NCBI GenBank assembly: GCA_030611945.1 | Contig: JAUWOV010000012.1 | Span: 1-26,944 of the forward strand | Length of the DNA stretch: 26,944 nt | Direction of reading: 5' to 3' | Source of the DNA: a bacterium | GTDB taxonomy: Bacteria > JAHJDO01 | The notes under the pieces: generated by a model | What the model was told of the DNA's origin: nothing | The model's database searches: none | What the model saw: only the letters and a program-made list of their open reading frames with translations | In this document: positions 16,901-25,418 of the stretch, piece by piece | Layout: each line of letters opens with the position of its first letter | Numbering within the stretch: the first letter of the stretch is position 1 | Position numbers and translations under genes: made by a program

Positions 16901-18771
16901 TTCGTGAGGGACTGAGTATGTTGGAATATTTTATCTCAACTCATGGGGCTAGAAAAGGTTTAGCAGATACAGCTTTGAAAACCGCAGAAGCAGGATACTT
17001 AACCAGGAGGTTGGTTGATGTAGCGCAGGATGTGGTTGTTACAAGCGAAGATTGCAGAACACTTAACGGCATAAGCGTTACAGCAATTAAAGAAGGAGAC
17101 AGAACTATTGAATCACTTAAAGACAGGCTTGCAGGGCGAACAGCATTGGAAGATATAAAAATACCCTTGTTGGATAATATAATCGTTAAAGCAGGCGAAG
17201 AGATTACAGACGAAATGGCAGAAGTCATAGAAGAAGCGGGAGTAGAAAAAGCAATGATAAGGTCTGTTCTAACATGTGAGCAGGAGAAGGGGATTTGTGC
17301 CAAATGTTACGGCAGAGATCTTACAACAAAGAAGCGAGTTAGAAATGGAGAAGCTGTAGGAATTGTTGCAGCTCAGTCCATAGGAGAGCCTGGAACTCAG
17401 CTTACTCTAAGAACTTTTCATATTGGAGGAACAGCCAGTAGAATAATTGGTGCCTCAAAAATAGCAGCCATTAATGATGGCATTGTTAAATTTCACGGAA
17501 TAAGAACAGTGGTGGATAAGAATAATAATGTAGTAGTGATTAACAGGAATGGAGAAATAGCAGTAGAAAATGCAGAGGAAAGGGAACTGGAAAGATGTAA
17601 TATGCCATTAGGCAGTATACTTAAGGTCAAAGATAATGGTGTAGTGAAAAGAAAAACTGTACTAGCTGAGTGGGATCCATATATCTTGCCCATAATTTCT
17701 ATAAAGAGCGGAGAAGTAAAATTTGTTGATATAATTGAAGGTCTTACAATGAAGACCGAAGTAGATAAGATAACAGGAAAAAAAGAAAGGATTATTACAG
17801 ATTACAGAAGCGCGGGTATGCATACACAAATATTGATACAAGACAAGAATGGAGAGGTGTTAAATTATCATAGTATTCCAAATGGAGCGTATCTAACAGT
17901 TAAAGAAGGAGAGCAAGTTTTGAAAGGAGATTTGTTAGCAAAGGCTACAAGAGAAAGAAGTAAAACCAGAGATATTACAGGAGGATTACCAAGAATTGCT
18001 GAACTCTTTGAAGCGAGGAGACCTAAGAATCCTGCTATAGTAACTGAGATAGACGGAATAGTGGATGAACCTATTGGCCTTAAGAAGAATATGCGTAGAA
18101 TAACTGTGACAGCAGATAATGGTGAGGAGAAAGAATATCTTGTTTCTCACGGTAAGCACTTGATTGTTTATAAGGGTGATAGGGTAAAAGCAGGTGATCA
18201 GCTTACAGATGGGTCTATGATTCTTGATGAAATATTGAGAATAGAGGGGGATAGGAGATTACAGGAATATTTATTAAATGAAATTCAAGAAGTTTATCGG
18301 TTGCAAGGTGTCCATATCAATGATAAGCATATAGGATTAATTGTGAGACAGATGCTTAAAAAGGTCAGCATAGAAGACAGTGGAGATACTGAGCTTTTAG
18401 CTGGAGAACAAGTAGACAAAGTTGTTTTTAAGAAAGAGAATGAGAGAGTGGTTGCGAAAAATAAAAAACCTGCTCGTGCAATACCAGTTCTTCAGGGTAT
18501 TACAAGAGCATCTATAAATAGAGAAAGTTTTATATCAGCTGCTTCATTTCAGGAAACCACGCGAGTTCTGACCAAAGCTACTGTTTTTTCTAAGGTAGAT
18601 AGATTATCCGGATTAAAAGAAAATGTAATAATCGGACGTTTGATTCCAGCTGGCACAGGGTGGGCTGACTATAGGAATATAACATTAACAGGGACCAAGT
18701 TATCCGATAAAAAGGATGTGGAAGAGGCCAAAGATAAAGATAATAGTAGTGTAGAAGAGGTAAAAGCTTAG
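10906..18771 (+). CDS. rpoBC: RNA polymerase beta and beta' subunits fused in one protein
   Basis: A single 2621-residue frame. Residues 1 to about 1243 are RpoB: the rifampicin-site segment runs from Q456 ([20 protein letters not shown]) and has the wild-type residues Q459, D462, S468, H472, R475 and S477. The end matches the normal RpoB tail ([19 protein letters not shown], 1225-1243). A connector of about 25-30 residues leads into RpoC, clear from about 1273 ([15 protein letters not shown], then [19 protein letters not shown]). RpoC has zinc site 1 (C1327, C1329, C1342, C1345), the catalytic NADFDGDQ with D1717, D1719 and D1721, and zinc site 2 (C2050, C2124, C2131, C2134). No internal Shine-Dalgarno precedes M1273. 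Start by GAAGGGGG at 10891-10898. It is preceded by the rplL-rpoB hairpin and followed by rpsL. Confidence 0.97.
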   Translation: MSQRVSNSSGRDVYCQISSIMNVPDLMYVQRAPYAEFLQRNVSPATRKNQGLQAVFNEFFPIIDEKGKFCLEFSSYSIGDPKHNVAECKRCGATYAATLKLRMKLTINEKDSTKACIAREQEVYLLDLPLMTEQGTFVINGAERVIVSQLHRSPGLYCQKKEVSNEKELYSARLIPNRGVWLEFEFDANDILYVSMDRKRKMLATVLLRAFGYVTDEEIIRLFYICKAKIITNKTVSDDIVDEILAEDVVDENTGEIIAESKERITPSIAKKILTFKIKSINIIEMSGKDISIINTLAKDHRKSKEEAFVEMYKRLRPSDHFTIDAAESYFKDIIYNPRRYDLSQVGRYKLNQKLGLNYSLDKTTLDKEDIVGTIHYLLKAKHNAEEEDDIDHLWNRRVRTVGELLQTQFRIGLAKLERSVKERIAFQEPDTVMPHNLINGRLISSAVNDFFARGQLSQFMDQTNPLSELTHKRRISALGPGGLTRERAGFEVRDVHPTHYGRICPIETPEGPNIGLIASLATYTKINKLGLLETPARKVVNGRVTNEVVWLSADLGDKNIVAQANAKIDKKGHFIDDEVSVRVKGDFRKVSPKDVNFVDVSPNQIISVAAGLIPFLEHDDANRALMGSNMQRQAVPLLKPEAPLIGTGMESIVAKGSGSAVAAKRAGIVESVCSDKIIIRQEENEDDFDEYILRKFEKSNQNTCINQRPIVKEEERVSKDDIIAEGSATDNRELALGQNVLVAFMPWRGYNFEDAIVISEKLVKDDVLSSIHIEELEVEARETKLGKEEITRDIPNVSEGELANLDEHGIVQIGTHVKPGDVLVGKVTPKSETGLTSEEKLLIAIFGEKAGDVLNTSLTVPVGMEGIVTDVRILSRRDKDDMDGLQKKVIEDIECKIEEEIRRTKNNLIDRLGKHIIGKVIAGDLINKSGKVFLSANQKVKREDIGNIPLKYLRNLRLKSTDINRKILTLIESFEGKLKSLSKERRLEIEKIKKGDELSPGVIKRIMVYIGNKRKISKGDKVSGRHGNKGIIAKILPEEDMPYLSDGTPMGILLNPLGVPSRMNAGQILETHLGWAAKVLGIKIATPVFNGIREAEIKQLLKKAGLPEDGQDTLYDGMTGEPFDNKVTVGYIYMMKLSHLVDDKMHARATGPYSLVTQQPLGGKAQFGGQRFGEMEVWALEAYGAAHTLQELLTVKSDDVVGRMRIYESIVKGENTVQSGIPESFNVLLKELQGLGLGVKLIRAKRPCGFSDLVFPKWQPDSSEEFQSRTGMIEAISINLVSSEEIRLWSKGEVRKPETINYRTFRPEKDGLFCERIFGPTKDWECYCGKYKRIRHKGVICDRCGVEVTQSKVRRQRMGHISLASPVAHVWLFKVVPSYMSTLLDLSLKNIEKILYYESYVVLGAGKTSLGKYQLLSDEEYEKYREEFGNGFHAEMGASAIKKMLEDMDLDKLAESLKEKERKTSFKQSKKKINKRLRVVEAFRTSGSRPEWMIMDVIPVIPPDLRPLVPLDGGRFATSDLNDLYRRVINRNNRLKRLLELGAPSIIIRNEKRMLQEAVDALFDNGRHGRTVVGHGNRPLKSLSNMLGGKQGRFRQNLLGKRVDYSGRSVIVVDPKLKLHQCGLPKRMALELFEPFVIRKLREKGIINTIKNAKKMLEKAEAEIWDILDEVIRNRFVLLNRAPTLHRLGIQAFQPVLIEGKAIGVHPLVCAAFNADFDGDQMAVHVPLTPEAELEAEFLMLSSKNIFSPASGEAIMAPRQEIVLGCYYLTKEEQSNKKEEKIFSSSYEAIASYDSKKVKLHSVIKIRINGELIETTVGRILFNEILPHSLLFVNRVFDKDKLGGLIEECFKKEGHHQTVLMLDRIKTLGFEMATRGGISICIDNMVIPAIKGKLLEQGKREAGIVEEQYRKGVITDVERYNKVIDVWTHITDKVSDAMFKEMEKDPFNPVLMMLLSGARGSSQQIRQLAGMRGLMAKPKKNITGEIGEIIETPIMTNFREGLSMLEYFISTHGARKGLADTALKTAEAGYLTRRLVDVAQDVVVTSEDCRTLNGISVTAIKEGDRTIESLKDRLAGRTALEDIKIPLLDNIIVKAGEEITDEMAEVIEEAGVEKAMIRSVLTCEQEKGICAKCYGRDLTTKKRVRNGEAVGIVAAQSIGEPGTQLTLRTFHIGGTASRIIGASKIAAINDGIVKFHGIRTVVDKNNNVVVINRNGEIAVENAEERELERCNMPLGSILKVKDNGVVKRKTVLAEWDPYILPIISIKSGEVKFVDIIEGLTMKTEVDKITGKKERIITDYRSAGMHTQILIQDKNGEVLNYHSIPNGAYLTVKEGEQVLKGDLLAKATRERSKTRDITGGLPRIAELFEARRPKNPAIVTEIDGIVDEPIGLKKNMRRITVTADNGEEKEYLVSHGKHLIVYKGDRVKAGDQLTDGSMILDEILRIEGDRRLQEYLLNEIQEVYRLQGVHINDKHIGLIVRQMLKKVSIEDSGDTELLAGEQVDKVVFKKENERVVAKNKKPARAIPVLQGITRASINRESFISAASFQETTRVLTKATVFSKVDRLSGLKENVIIGRLIPAGTGWADYRNITLTGTKLSDKKDVEEAKDKDNSSVEEVKA
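16263..16290 (+). repeat. Perfect 28-bp palindrome inside the RpoC part
   Basis: ATCATACGAAGCAA (16263-16276) is followed directly by its exact reverse complement TTGCTTCGTATGAT (16277-16290). As RNA it could fold into a 12-bp stem with an AATT loop. It encodes the SYEAIASYD stretch of RpoC, a region that varies between bacteria. I see no other copy in the window. Confidence 0.9.
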
Positions 18772-18785
18772 GAAAGGAAATAAAT

Positions 18786-19157
18786 ATGCCAAGATTGTCA
18801 CAGTTAATAAAGAAAAACAGGAAGAAGAGTATAAAGAAAACATCTACTCCTGCCTTAAAAGGTTCTCCACAAAAGCGGGGAGTATGCACCAGGGTGTATA
18901 CAGTAACTCCCAAAAAGCCAAATTCAGCATTAAGAAAGGTGGCTAGAGTGAGATTGACGAGTGGCGTGGAGGTTACAGCTTATATTCCTGGAATAGGACA
19001 TAATCTACAGGAGCATTCAATTGTTTTAATTAGAGGTGGAAGCGTTGCAGATCTTCCAGGTGTTAGGTACCATATAGTTAGAGGAGCTTTGGATACTACA
19101 GGGGTTACAGATAGAAAGAAAAGCAGGTCTAAATATGGTACAAAAAAAGCAAAATAA
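18786..19157 (+). CDS. rpsL: 30S ribosomal protein S12
   Basis: A 123-residue protein of normal length. [17 protein letters not shown] (41-57) carries the unmodified lysines whose mutation gives streptomycin resistance, and D89 in ADLPGVRYH is the aspartate that is methylthiolated in many bacteria. S12 lies at the decoding centre. It starts 14 bp after rpoBC with a GGAAAGGA site, so str genes follow the polymerase gene directly, as in many bacteria. Confidence 0.98.
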   Translation: MPRLSQLIKKNRKKSIKKTSTPALKGSPQKRGVCTRVYTVTPKKPNSALRKVARVRLTSGVEVTAYIPGIGHNLQEHSIVLIRGGSVADLPGVRYHIVRGALDTTGVTDRKKSRSKYGTKKAK

Positions 19158-19169
19158 AGGAGACATGTA

Positions 19170-19637
19170 ATGCCTAGAAAGGGGAGAGTTACTAAAAGGA
19201 CAATAACATCAGATCCTAAATACAATGACCAAATAGTAGCTAAATTTGTAAATTGTATTATGAGAAGAGGCAAAAAAAGTTTGGCTGAATCTATATTTTA
19301 TGATTCTTTAGATATTATAAATAAGAGTACAAAAAAAGATTCTTTGGAAGTGTTCAAGCAGGCTCTTGATAATGTGAAGCCGGTTTTAGAGGTTAAGTCC
19401 AAAAGAATTGGAGGCGCTACGTATCAAGTGCCTATAGAAGTTAGCTCTGATAGGAGAACAAGTTTGGCTATGCGCTGGATTATAAATCATGCTAAGGCAA
19501 GAAAGGGCAAAAGCATGGGAGAAAAATTGGCGCAGGAAATTATAGATGCATCTAAAGGTGAAGGAACTTCCGTAAAAAAGAAAGAAGACGTCCATAAAAT
19601 GGCAGAAGCTAACAAGGCTTTTGCGCATTATAGATAA
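19170..19637 (+). CDS. rpsG: 30S ribosomal protein S7, complete copy
   Basis: A 155-residue protein of normal length starting [12 protein letters not shown], with the conserved [16 protein letters not shown] (about 77-92) and [20 protein letters not shown] (about 100-119) segments. It begins 12 bp after rpsL with an AAAGGAGA site. It is a primary 16S rRNA binder and, in E. coli, the translational repressor of the str operon. The next gene should be fusA (EF-G), but tuf follows instead. Its last 171 bases recur at the start of the window. Confidence 0.98.
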   Translation: MPRKGRVTKRTITSDPKYNDQIVAKFVNCIMRRGKKSLAESIFYDSLDIINKSTKKDSLEVFKQALDNVKPVLEVKSKRIGGATYQVPIEVSSDRRTSLAMRWIINHAKARKGKSMGEKLAQEIIDASKGEGTSVKKKEDVHKMAEANKAFAHYR

Positions 19638-19652
19638 TGATAGAAAAAGCAC

Positions 19653-19680
19653 TTGCAAGGTGTGAGAGATATGATATAAT
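19653..19680 (+). promoter_or_regulatory. Promoter of the second tuf (sigma-70 type)
   Basis: TTGCAA at 19653-19658 and TATAAT at 19675-19680 with a 16-bp spacer, the same geometry as before the first tuf. The spacer reads GGTGTGAGAG here against GGCACAGAGT there, but both boxes and the CCGTGAACTTATTT leader are unchanged. It would let tuf, and perhaps the whole S10 group, be transcribed independently of rpoBC. Confidence 0.7.
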
Positions 19681-19713
19681 CCGTGAACTTATTTAAAAGA
19701 AGGAGGATAGGAA

Positions 19714-20913
19714 ATGGCAAAAGAGAAATTTGAGAGAACAAAGCCGCACATAAACGTAGGAACAATAGGGCATGTAGATCATGGGAAGACAACATTAACA
19801 TCAGCAATAACAAAGATATTAAGCAAGAAAGGATTAGCATCAGCAAAGGAATTTGATGAGATAGATAATGCGCCAGAGGAGCAAGAAAGAGGAGTAACGA
19901 TAAATGTACATCATGCAGAATATGAGACAGAGAACAGGCACTATGCACATGTAGATTGTCCGGGACATGCAGATTACATAAAGAATATGATAACAGGCGC
20001 AGCTCAGATGGACGGAGCAGTGCTGGTAGTAAGCGCAGCAGATGGTCCAATGCCGCAGACAAGAGAGCACATATTATTGGCAAGACAGGTAGGAGTGCCA
20101 TCACTGGTAGTATTTTTGAATAAGGTTGACCAAGTAGATGATAAGGAACTATTGGAATTAGTGGAACTGGAAGTAAGAGAATTATTAACGAAGTATGAAT
20201 TTCCCGGAGACGACATACCGGTAATAATGGGCTCGGCATTAGCAGCAATGGATTGCGGATGCGGGAAAGAAGACTGCGAGAAATGCAAACCTGTTCTGGA
20301 ATTACTAAAACAGATGGACGAATATATGCCGTTGCCAAAAAGAGAGATAGATAAACCGTTTCTGATGGCAGTAGAAGATGTATTCACAATAACAGGAAGA
20401 GGAACAGTAGGAACAGGAAGAGTAGAGAGAGGAGTAGTAAAGGTGGGAGAGAGTGTAGAGATAATAGGGTTGAGAGAGACCAAGAAGACAGTAGTAACAG
20501 GAGTAGAGATGTTCAGGAAGCTGCTGGATCAGGGACAAGCAGGAGATAATGTAGGATTATTGTTAAGAGGAATAGAGAGAACGGATATAGAGAGAGGACA
20601 AGTATTGGCAGCGCCCGGGACAATAACACCGCATACACAATTTAAGGCAAAAGTGTACGTATTGAAGAAAGAAGAAGGAGGAAGGCATACACCATTCTTC
20701 AAGGGATACAGACCGCAGTTTTATTTTAGGACAACAGATGTAACAGGGACTGCAAAGTTAGCTCAAGGAGTAGAGATGGTAATGCCAGGAGACAATGTAG
20801 ATTTAGAGATAGAGTTGATAGCGCCGATAGCAATGGAAGACGGATTAAGATTTGCGATAAGAGAAGGAGGAAGGACAGTAGGCGCTGGTGTTGTATCTAA
20901 AATTATTAAGTGA
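19714..20913 (+). CDS. tuf: Elongation factor Tu, copy 2
   Basis: A 399-residue EF-Tu, 391 residues identical to copy 1. Differences include A68 (E in copy 1), NKVD in place of NKAD in the G4 motif (V is the more usual residue), M172, M205 and L282. All G motifs and the four-cysteine loop are present. The ribosome-binding site AAGGAGGAT is identical to that of copy 1. Isoleucine codons are ATA in 22 of 24 cases; the two exceptions are the last two. It lies between rpsG and rpsJ, the classical tufA position at the str-S10 junction. Confidence 0.98.
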   Translation: MAKEKFERTKPHINVGTIGHVDHGKTTLTSAITKILSKKGLASAKEFDEIDNAPEEQERGVTINVHHAEYETENRHYAHVDCPGHADYIKNMITGAAQMDGAVLVVSAADGPMPQTREHILLARQVGVPSLVVFLNKVDQVDDKELLELVELEVRELLTKYEFPGDDIPVIMGSALAAMDCGCGKEDCEKCKPVLELLKQMDEYMPLPKREIDKPFLMAVEDVFTITGRGTVGTGRVERGVVKVGESVEIIGLRETKKTVVTGVEMFRKLLDQGQAGDNVGLLLRGIERTDIERGQVLAAPGTITPHTQFKAKVYVLKKEEGGRHTPFFKGYRPQFYFRTTDVTGTAKLAQGVEMVMPGDNVDLEIELIAPIAMEDGLRFAIREGGRTVGAGVVSKIIK

Positions 20914-20928
20914 AGTAAGGATAGCAAA

Positions 20929-21237
20929 ATGCCAAAAGCAAAGATAAGAGTAAGGTTAAAAGCTAACGACCATAGATTGCTTGATCAATCTGTTAAGGAT
21001 ATAGTTAAGACGGTTGAGAAAACGGGCGCTGTTGTTATAGGTCCTATTCCATTACCAACAAGAAAAGAAAGATTTACAGTATTAAGATCCCCTCATGTTG
21101 ATAAGAAATCACGTGAACAGTTTGAAATAAGAACGCACAAAAGATTGATAGATATTTTAGATCCAACTCCTAAGACTGTGGATGCATTGATGAAGCTTGA
21201 CTTACCGTCAGGGGTTGATGCCGAGGTTAAATTATAG
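20929..21237 (+). CDS. rpsJ: 30S ribosomal protein S10
   Basis: A 102-residue protein of normal length with [18 protein letters not shown] at the N-terminus and the conserved [20 protein letters not shown] loop (53-72). S10 belongs to the 30S head and is also NusE, the partner of NusG in transcription-translation coupling. It starts 15 bp after tuf with an AAGGA site and opens the S10 group. Confidence 0.98.
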   Translation: MPKAKIRVRLKANDHRLLDQSVKDIVKTVEKTGAVVIGPIPLPTRKERFTVLRSPHVDKKSREQFEIRTHKRLIDILDPTPKTVDALMKLDLPSGVDAEVKL

Positions 21238-21243
21238 GAAATT

Positions 21244-21879
21244 ATGATGTTATCCGGGCTAATAGGTAGAAAAGCAGGTATGACACAAATTTTTGGAGAG
21301 AAGGGAGAGGTTATACCTGTTACCTTGATTGAAGCCGGGCCCTGTGTTGTCTTGCAAAAAAAGGCGTCAGAGCAAGAAGGATATGATGCTATTCAAATAG
21401 GATATGAAGATATAAAAGAAAAGAAATTAACAAAATCCTTGAAGGCTAAGTTTACTAAGATAAAAGTAAAACCTAAGAGATATATAAGAGAATTCAGGGT
21501 AAGCAATCCTGATGATTATGAAGTGGGACAGGAACTAAAGGTTGATATTTTTGAGGAAGGAAGCTTTGTTGATGTATGCGGAACTTCCAAAGGAAAAGGA
21601 TTTGCCGGTGTAATAAAGCGATGGGGTTTTGCAGGAGGTCCCGCGTCTCACGGCTCAAGGTTTCACAGAGCCCCCGGATCCATAGGCGCCAGCGCATCTC
21701 CTTCACGTGTGTTTAAGGGACAGAAATTGCCGGGGCAGATGGGAAACAAGAGAATTACTATACAAAGTCTTAAAATTGTGCGGTTGGATAAGGAAAAGAA
21801 TTTATTAGTTGTAAAGGGTGCTGTCCCCGGAGCGAGCAGAGGAATTGTGATAGTGGAAAAAGCTGAGAAGAAGAGTTAA
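21244..21879 (+). CDS. rplC: 50S ribosomal protein L3
   Basis: A 211-residue protein of normal length. It opens with [13 protein letters not shown] and contains the central loop [20 protein letters not shown] (about 119-138) that reaches toward the peptidyl transferase centre; the GQMGNKR motif follows at about 164-170. The start could be either of two adjacent ATGs (21244 or 21247). It begins 6 bp after rpsJ with a poor ribosome-binding site, so coupling is likely. Confidence 0.98.
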   Translation: MMLSGLIGRKAGMTQIFGEKGEVIPVTLIEAGPCVVLQKKASEQEGYDAIQIGYEDIKEKKLTKSLKAKFTKIKVKPKRYIREFRVSNPDDYEVGQELKVDIFEEGSFVDVCGTSKGKGFAGVIKRWGFAGGPASHGSRFHRAPGSIGASASPSRVFKGQKLPGQMGNKRITIQSLKIVRLDKEKNLLVVKGAVPGASRGIVIVEKAEKKS

Positions 21880-21884
21880 TTATT

Positions 21885-22517
21885 ATGGCGTCTATTAAAA
21901 TACATAGTATTGAGAATAAAGAATCAGAAGCAATGAAGCTGGATAATAAGATATTTGATAAAAAGGTTAATGAGCCGGTTTTACAGCAAGCGGTGCGAAT
22001 GTATCTGGCAAATAAAAGAAAAGGTTCTGCTAATACGAAGACAAGGGCTGAAGTTAGAGGCGGAGGGGCAAAACCTTGGAAACAAAAAGGAACAGGCAGG
22101 GCGCGCGCAGGTAGTAATTCCTCTCCTTTGTGGAGAAAGGGCGGTGTTACTTTTGGTCCGAAGCCGAGAGACTTTCATTATTCGCTTCCTCAAAAAGTGA
22201 AGAATTTGGCTTTAAGGTCTGCAGTGAATGTTAAGTATAAGGATGATCAGATAGTGCTGATAGATAATCTTATTGTTAAAAGCGGAAAGACAAAGGATGC
22301 AGCAGGCATTTTTTCTAAGTTTTGTTCAGGAAAAAAGGTTTTGGTTATAAAAGATAAGATGGATGAGAATACAGCGAGGTCTATTAGGAATCTGCCGAAT
22401 ATAAGAGTTATTTGTTCAGCAAATGTTAATACATATGATATTTTGGCGCATAATATTCTATTTAGTGATAAAGACAGCTTCGCCAATTTCTCAAACAGGA
22501 TGATGAGTAAGGTATGA
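21885..22517 (+). CDS. rplD: 50S ribosomal protein L4
   Basis: A 210-residue protein of normal length, with the exit-tunnel loop AEVRGGGAKPWKQKGTGRAR (about 55-74) and SPLWRKGGVTFGPKPRDF after it. In E. coli L4 represses its own S10 operon through the leader and NusA; no such leader can be seen here because tuf lies immediately upstream of rpsJ. It starts 5 bp after rplC, and its stop overlaps the rplW start by 4 bases. Confidence 0.98.
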   Translation: MASIKIHSIENKESEAMKLDNKIFDKKVNEPVLQQAVRMYLANKRKGSANTKTRAEVRGGGAKPWKQKGTGRARAGSNSSPLWRKGGVTFGPKPRDFHYSLPQKVKNLALRSAVNVKYKDDQIVLIDNLIVKSGKTKDAAGIFSKFCSGKKVLVIKDKMDENTARSIRNLPNIRVICSANVNTYDILAHNILFSDKDSFANFSNRMMSKV

Positions 22518-22795
22518 AAAGCATATACGAAGTTATAAAGAAGCCATGGATTACGGAAAAGGGCACTGAGCTTGGCGAGAAACACAACAAATATGTTTTC
22601 AAGGTAGGTTGTAACGCAAATAAAATTGAGATCAGAAACGCAATAGAGAAGATATTTAATGTAAAGATAGACAAGGTTAATACTATAAAAATGCAGGGTA
22701 AAAAGAAAAGGGTTAGGAAAGTTGAGGGAAAAACACCTGATTGGAAGAAGGCTGTTATAACACTTAAGGAAGGCAGTAAAATAGAATTTGTTTAG
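22514..22795 (+). CDS. rplW: 50S ribosomal protein L23
   Basis: A 93-residue protein of normal length with IYEVIKKPWITEKGTEL at the start and YVFKVGCNANKIEIRNAIEK (about 28-47). L23 sits at the tunnel exit and is the docking site for trigger factor and SRP. It is coupled to rplD by an ATGA overlap and precedes rplB by 9 bp. Confidence 0.98.
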   Translation: MKSIYEVIKKPWITEKGTELGEKHNKYVFKVGCNANKIEIRNAIEKIFNVKIDKVNTIKMQGKKKRVRKVEGKTPDWKKAVITLKEGSKIEFV

Positions 22796-22804
22796 AGAGC
22801 AATT

Positions 22805-23635
22805 ATGGCAATAAAAAAACATAAACCAACAACTCCAAGTAGAAGATTTGCGGAGCTGCCTGCATTTGATGAGCTTACAAAAAGCAAGCCTGAAAAGAGT
22901 CTGACTGTATCATTGAATAAGAAGAGCGGGCGCAATGTTAGAGGCAAGATTACTGTCCGGCACAGAGGCGGCGGGCATAAACGAAAATACCGTATTATTG
23001 ATTTTATGAGAAGCAAAAAAGATATAGAAGGTAAGATAGTTTCAGTTGAGTACGATCCGAATAGAACGAGCAGAATTGCTCTGACGCAGTATCCTGACGG
23101 CGAGAAGAAATATGTGATCGCGCCAGCAGAAATTAGAGTTGGTGACAAGATCATGTCAGGTAAAAAGGTAGAAATAAAAACAGGCAATAATTTACCTTTA
23201 AGAAATATACCTGCGGGGACTTTAATTCATAATGTGCAATTATATAAGAATAAGGGTGGTCAATTAGCGCGCAGCGCCGGAGCAAGCGCTCAGTTAATGG
23301 CAAAAGAGGGAAACTACGCTCATGTAAAACTTCCATCAGGAGAAATCAGAGCCATTTTCCTGGATTGCATGGCTACTATCGGACAGGTTGGAAATATTGA
23401 CCATGAAAGCGTATCAAGCGGTAAAGCGGGCAGAAAACGCTGGCTGGGCCGACGTCCAAAGGTGCGTGGCGTTGCCATGAATCCTGTTGATCATCCTCTT
23501 GGAGGCGGAGAGGGAAAGAGCGCAGGAGGAAGACATCCTGTTTCTCCGTGGGGACAGCCTGCTAAAGGATTTAAAACAAGAAAAAAACGTAAAGAATCGG
23601 ATAAATATATAATAAAACATAGGAATAAAACGTAG
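22805..23635 (+). CDS. rplB: 50S ribosomal protein L2
   Basis: A 276-residue protein of normal length. The C-terminal segment [20 protein letters not shown] (226-245) contains H230, the counterpart of the conserved histidine near the peptidyl transferase centre. The N-terminal [17 protein letters not shown] (51-67) is also typical. L2 is a primary 23S rRNA binder needed for subunit association. It lies 2 bp before rpsS. Confidence 0.98.
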   Translation: MAIKKHKPTTPSRRFAELPAFDELTKSKPEKSLTVSLNKKSGRNVRGKITVRHRGGGHKRKYRIIDFMRSKKDIEGKIVSVEYDPNRTSRIALTQYPDGEKKYVIAPAEIRVGDKIMSGKKVEIKTGNNLPLRNIPAGTLIHNVQLYKNKGGQLARSAGASAQLMAKEGNYAHVKLPSGEIRAIFLDCMATIGQVGNIDHESVSSGKAGRKRWLGRRPKVRGVAMNPVDHPLGGGEGKSAGGRHPVSPWGQPAKGFKTRKKRKESDKYIIKHRNKT

Positions 23636-23637
23636 AA

Positions 23638-23934
23638 ATGTCCAGATCAATTAAAAAAGGTCCATATTTAGACCAAAGACTTGTAAAGAAAATGGAAGAA
23701 GCTAAAAGATCCGGCAATAAAAAGGTTATTCAAACATGGTCGCGCAGTTGTACTATTATACCTGATTTTGTTGGTCAGAGCATTAGTGTGCATAACGGTA
23801 TGAAATTTATACCAGTGTACATAACTGAAAATATGGTGGGACACAAGCTTGGCGAATTTTCCCATACACGCACGTTTCGCGCGCATAGCGGACAAAGGTC
23901 TAAAGTAGAAGAAAAAGGGGCGAAAAAGGAATAA
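23638..23934 (+). CDS. rpsS: 30S ribosomal protein S19
   Basis: A 98-residue protein with [19 protein letters not shown] at the start and the conserved [20 protein letters not shown] (about 52-71) and [13 protein letters not shown] (about 73-85) segments. It works in the 30S head with S13. Length is slightly above the usual 90-93 because of a Lys/Glu tail. It follows rplB by 2 bp in the standard S10 order. Confidence 0.98.
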   Translation: MSRSIKKGPYLDQRLVKKMEEAKRSGNKKVIQTWSRSCTIIPDFVGQSISVHNGMKFIPVYITENMVGHKLGEFSHTRTFRAHSGQRSKVEEKGAKKE

Positions 23935-23940
23935 GATATT

Positions 23941-24348
23941 ATGTATGCAAGAGCAAAAGCGCGATTTATCCATGCATCTCCAAGGAAGTTAAGGGATGTA
24001 GTAAACCTTATTAGAGGTAGAGACGTGACTAAAGCGCTCAATATCCTTAAACTTGTTTCTAGAACATCTACTCCTGTTGAAAAAGTTTTACGTTCAGCAG
24101 TAGCAAATGCTACGCAGATAACAGATATAAATGAGGAAGATTTATATATCTTCAGTATTACAGTTGACATAGGATCTGTTATGAAGAGATTTAGAGCTGC
24201 GCCAATGGGACGGGCGGTCAAAATAAGAAAAAGGACGAGTCATATTAATGTAGTATTGCAGGATAAAATTAAAAAGAAAATATTAAAAACTGAAGAAGCA
24301 AAAAAAGGAATACAGAATGGGACAAAAGGTTCATCCAGTAGGGTTTAG
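23941..24348 (+). CDS. rplV: 50S ribosomal protein L22
   Basis: A 135-residue protein, somewhat longer than the usual 110-120. ARFIHASPRKLRDVVNLIRG is at 7-26 and the tunnel-lining hairpin region APMGRAVKIRKRTSHINVVL is at about 86-105. The extra length is a basic C-terminal tail that runs 32 bases into rpsC. L22 lines the narrow part of the exit tunnel with L4. Confidence 0.97.
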   Translation: MYARAKARFIHASPRKLRDVVNLIRGRDVTKALNILKLVSRTSTPVEKVLRSAVANATQITDINEEDLYIFSITVDIGSVMKRFRAAPMGRAVKIRKRTSHINVVLQDKIKKKILKTEEAKKGIQNGTKGSSSRV

Positions 24349-24940
24349 ATTAGGAGGAATAAAAACCTCTCAGTCATGTTGGATTGCGAAGAAGAATTAT
24401 GCGTCCCTTATTTTAGAGGATGTACGGATTCGTGAATATATTAACAAGAATTTAGAACACGCAGGTGTAGCTGATATAGAAATTCGCAGGTCATTAGGAA
24501 AGGCAACTATAAATCTTCATACTGCAAGACCTGGAGTTATTATTGGCAGAAAAGGTACGGAAATTGATAAATTAAGAGAGAGCTTGGAGAAGATGACAAA
24601 CAAGCAGATTGTTATAAATATTGTGGAAATTGAAAATCCAGCCATAAATGCGCAGTTGGTTGCAAAGGCGATAAGCGCGCAGCTGGTAAAAAGAATTCCA
24701 TTCAGAAGAGCAATGAAAAAAGCTGTTAGTTTTGCAATGCAATCCGGAGCGCAGGGCATGAAAATAGTTTGCGCCGGGCGTCTGGGAGGAGTTGAGATAG
24801 CGCGAACTGAAACAGCAAAGGATGGAAAGGTACCTCTGCATACTTTAAGAGCTGATATAGATTACGGTTTTGCGGAAGCGCATACTACATACGGGATAAT
24901 AGGCGTGAAGGTGTGGGTGTGCAAAGGGGAGATAATATAA
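24317..24940 (+). CDS. rpsC: 30S ribosomal protein S3
   Basis: A 207-residue protein, at the short end of the family. It has [13 protein letters not shown] at the start, the KH-domain loop GVIIGRKG (73-80), and C-terminal [20 protein letters not shown] and [21 protein letters not shown]3 forms part of the mRNA entry helicase. The AAAAAAGG site (24301-24308) and the start lie inside rplV, giving a 32-base overlap and tight coupling. Confidence 0.98.
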   Translation: MGQKVHPVGFRLGGIKTSQSCWIAKKNYASLILEDVRIREYINKNLEHAGVADIEIRRSLGKATINLHTARPGVIIGRKGTEIDKLRESLEKMTNKQIVINIVEIENPAINAQLVAKAISAQLVKRIPFRRAMKKAVSFAMQSGAQGMKIVCAGRLGGVEIARTETAKDGKVPLHTLRADIDYGFAEAHTTYGIIGVKVWVCKGEII

Positions 24941-24941
24941 G

Positions 24942-25370
24942 ATGGCATTAATTCCCAAACGCGTAAAACATAGAAAGGTGCACAGAGGACGTATGCAGGG
25001 AATCTCCTGCAGGGGGCATAAGACAAGTTTTGGAGAATATGGTTTGAAAGCTTTAGAATGCGCGTGGATAACCAGCCGTCAGCTTGAAGCCGCAAGAGTT
25101 GCAATGACAAGATATATTAAACGAGGCGGCAAGGTTTGGATAAGAGTGGTTGCTGACAAGCCTGTAACAAAGAAACCAGCTGAGACCAGGATGGGAAAGG
25201 GGAAAGGAGCCCCTGAGTATTGGGTTTCAGTTATCAAGCCGGGCAGGGTTTTGTTTGAACTGGGCGGTATTTCAGAAGATTTAGCGCGAGAGGCTATGAA
25301 ACTTGCATCAACAAAACTGCCTATAAAGACACGATTCATAGTTAGGGAAAAATTAGGGGTAGCATCGTAA
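24942..25370 (+). CDS. rplP: 50S ribosomal protein L16
   Basis: A 142-residue protein of normal length. It begins [20 protein letters not shown] and has the conserved [20 protein letters not shown] (about 85-104) segment. L16 contacts the A-site tRNA elbow and is added late in 50S assembly. It starts 1 bp after rpsC. Its stop codon overlaps by one base the ATG of the short frame that looks like the start of rpmC. Confidence 0.98.
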   Translation: MALIPKRVKHRKVHRGRMQGISCRGHKTSFGEYGLKALECAWITSRQLEAARVAMTRYIKRGGKVWIRVVADKPVTKKPAETRMGKGKGAPEYWVSVIKPGRVLFELGGISEDLAREAMKLASTKLPIKTRFIVREKLGVAS

Positions 25371-25402
25371 TGAAGGCTGAAAATTTATTAGAAAAAAGAT
25401 AA
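25370..25402 (+). pseudogene. rpmC: Ten-codon frame resembling the 5' end of rpmC (L29)
   Basis: The frame encodes [10 protein letters not shown] and then stops. L29 genes commonly start MKA-x-x-L-R/E, and L29 normally follows rplP exactly here, with a one-base overlap as seen. An AGGGG site lies about 14 bases upstream inside rplP, somewhat far from the ATG. No continuation resembling L29 is found in other frames before the next gene. It is either the stub of an interrupted rpmC or a chance leader peptide. An intact rpmC could lie beyond the window. Confidence 0.5.
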
Positions 25403-25418
25403 TATAGGAGCAAGTAAA

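Larger units (their letters stand above)
19467..20913 (+). repeat. Direct repeat, copy 2: rpsG 3' end, promoter and tuf
   Basis: This is the second member of the pair with 1-1446, in the same orientation, about 18 kb apart end to start. The rpsG part differs by 8 bases in 171. The rpsG-tuf gap differs mainly in its first half and in the promoter spacer, and similarity stops just after the tuf stop codon. Confidence 0.9.
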
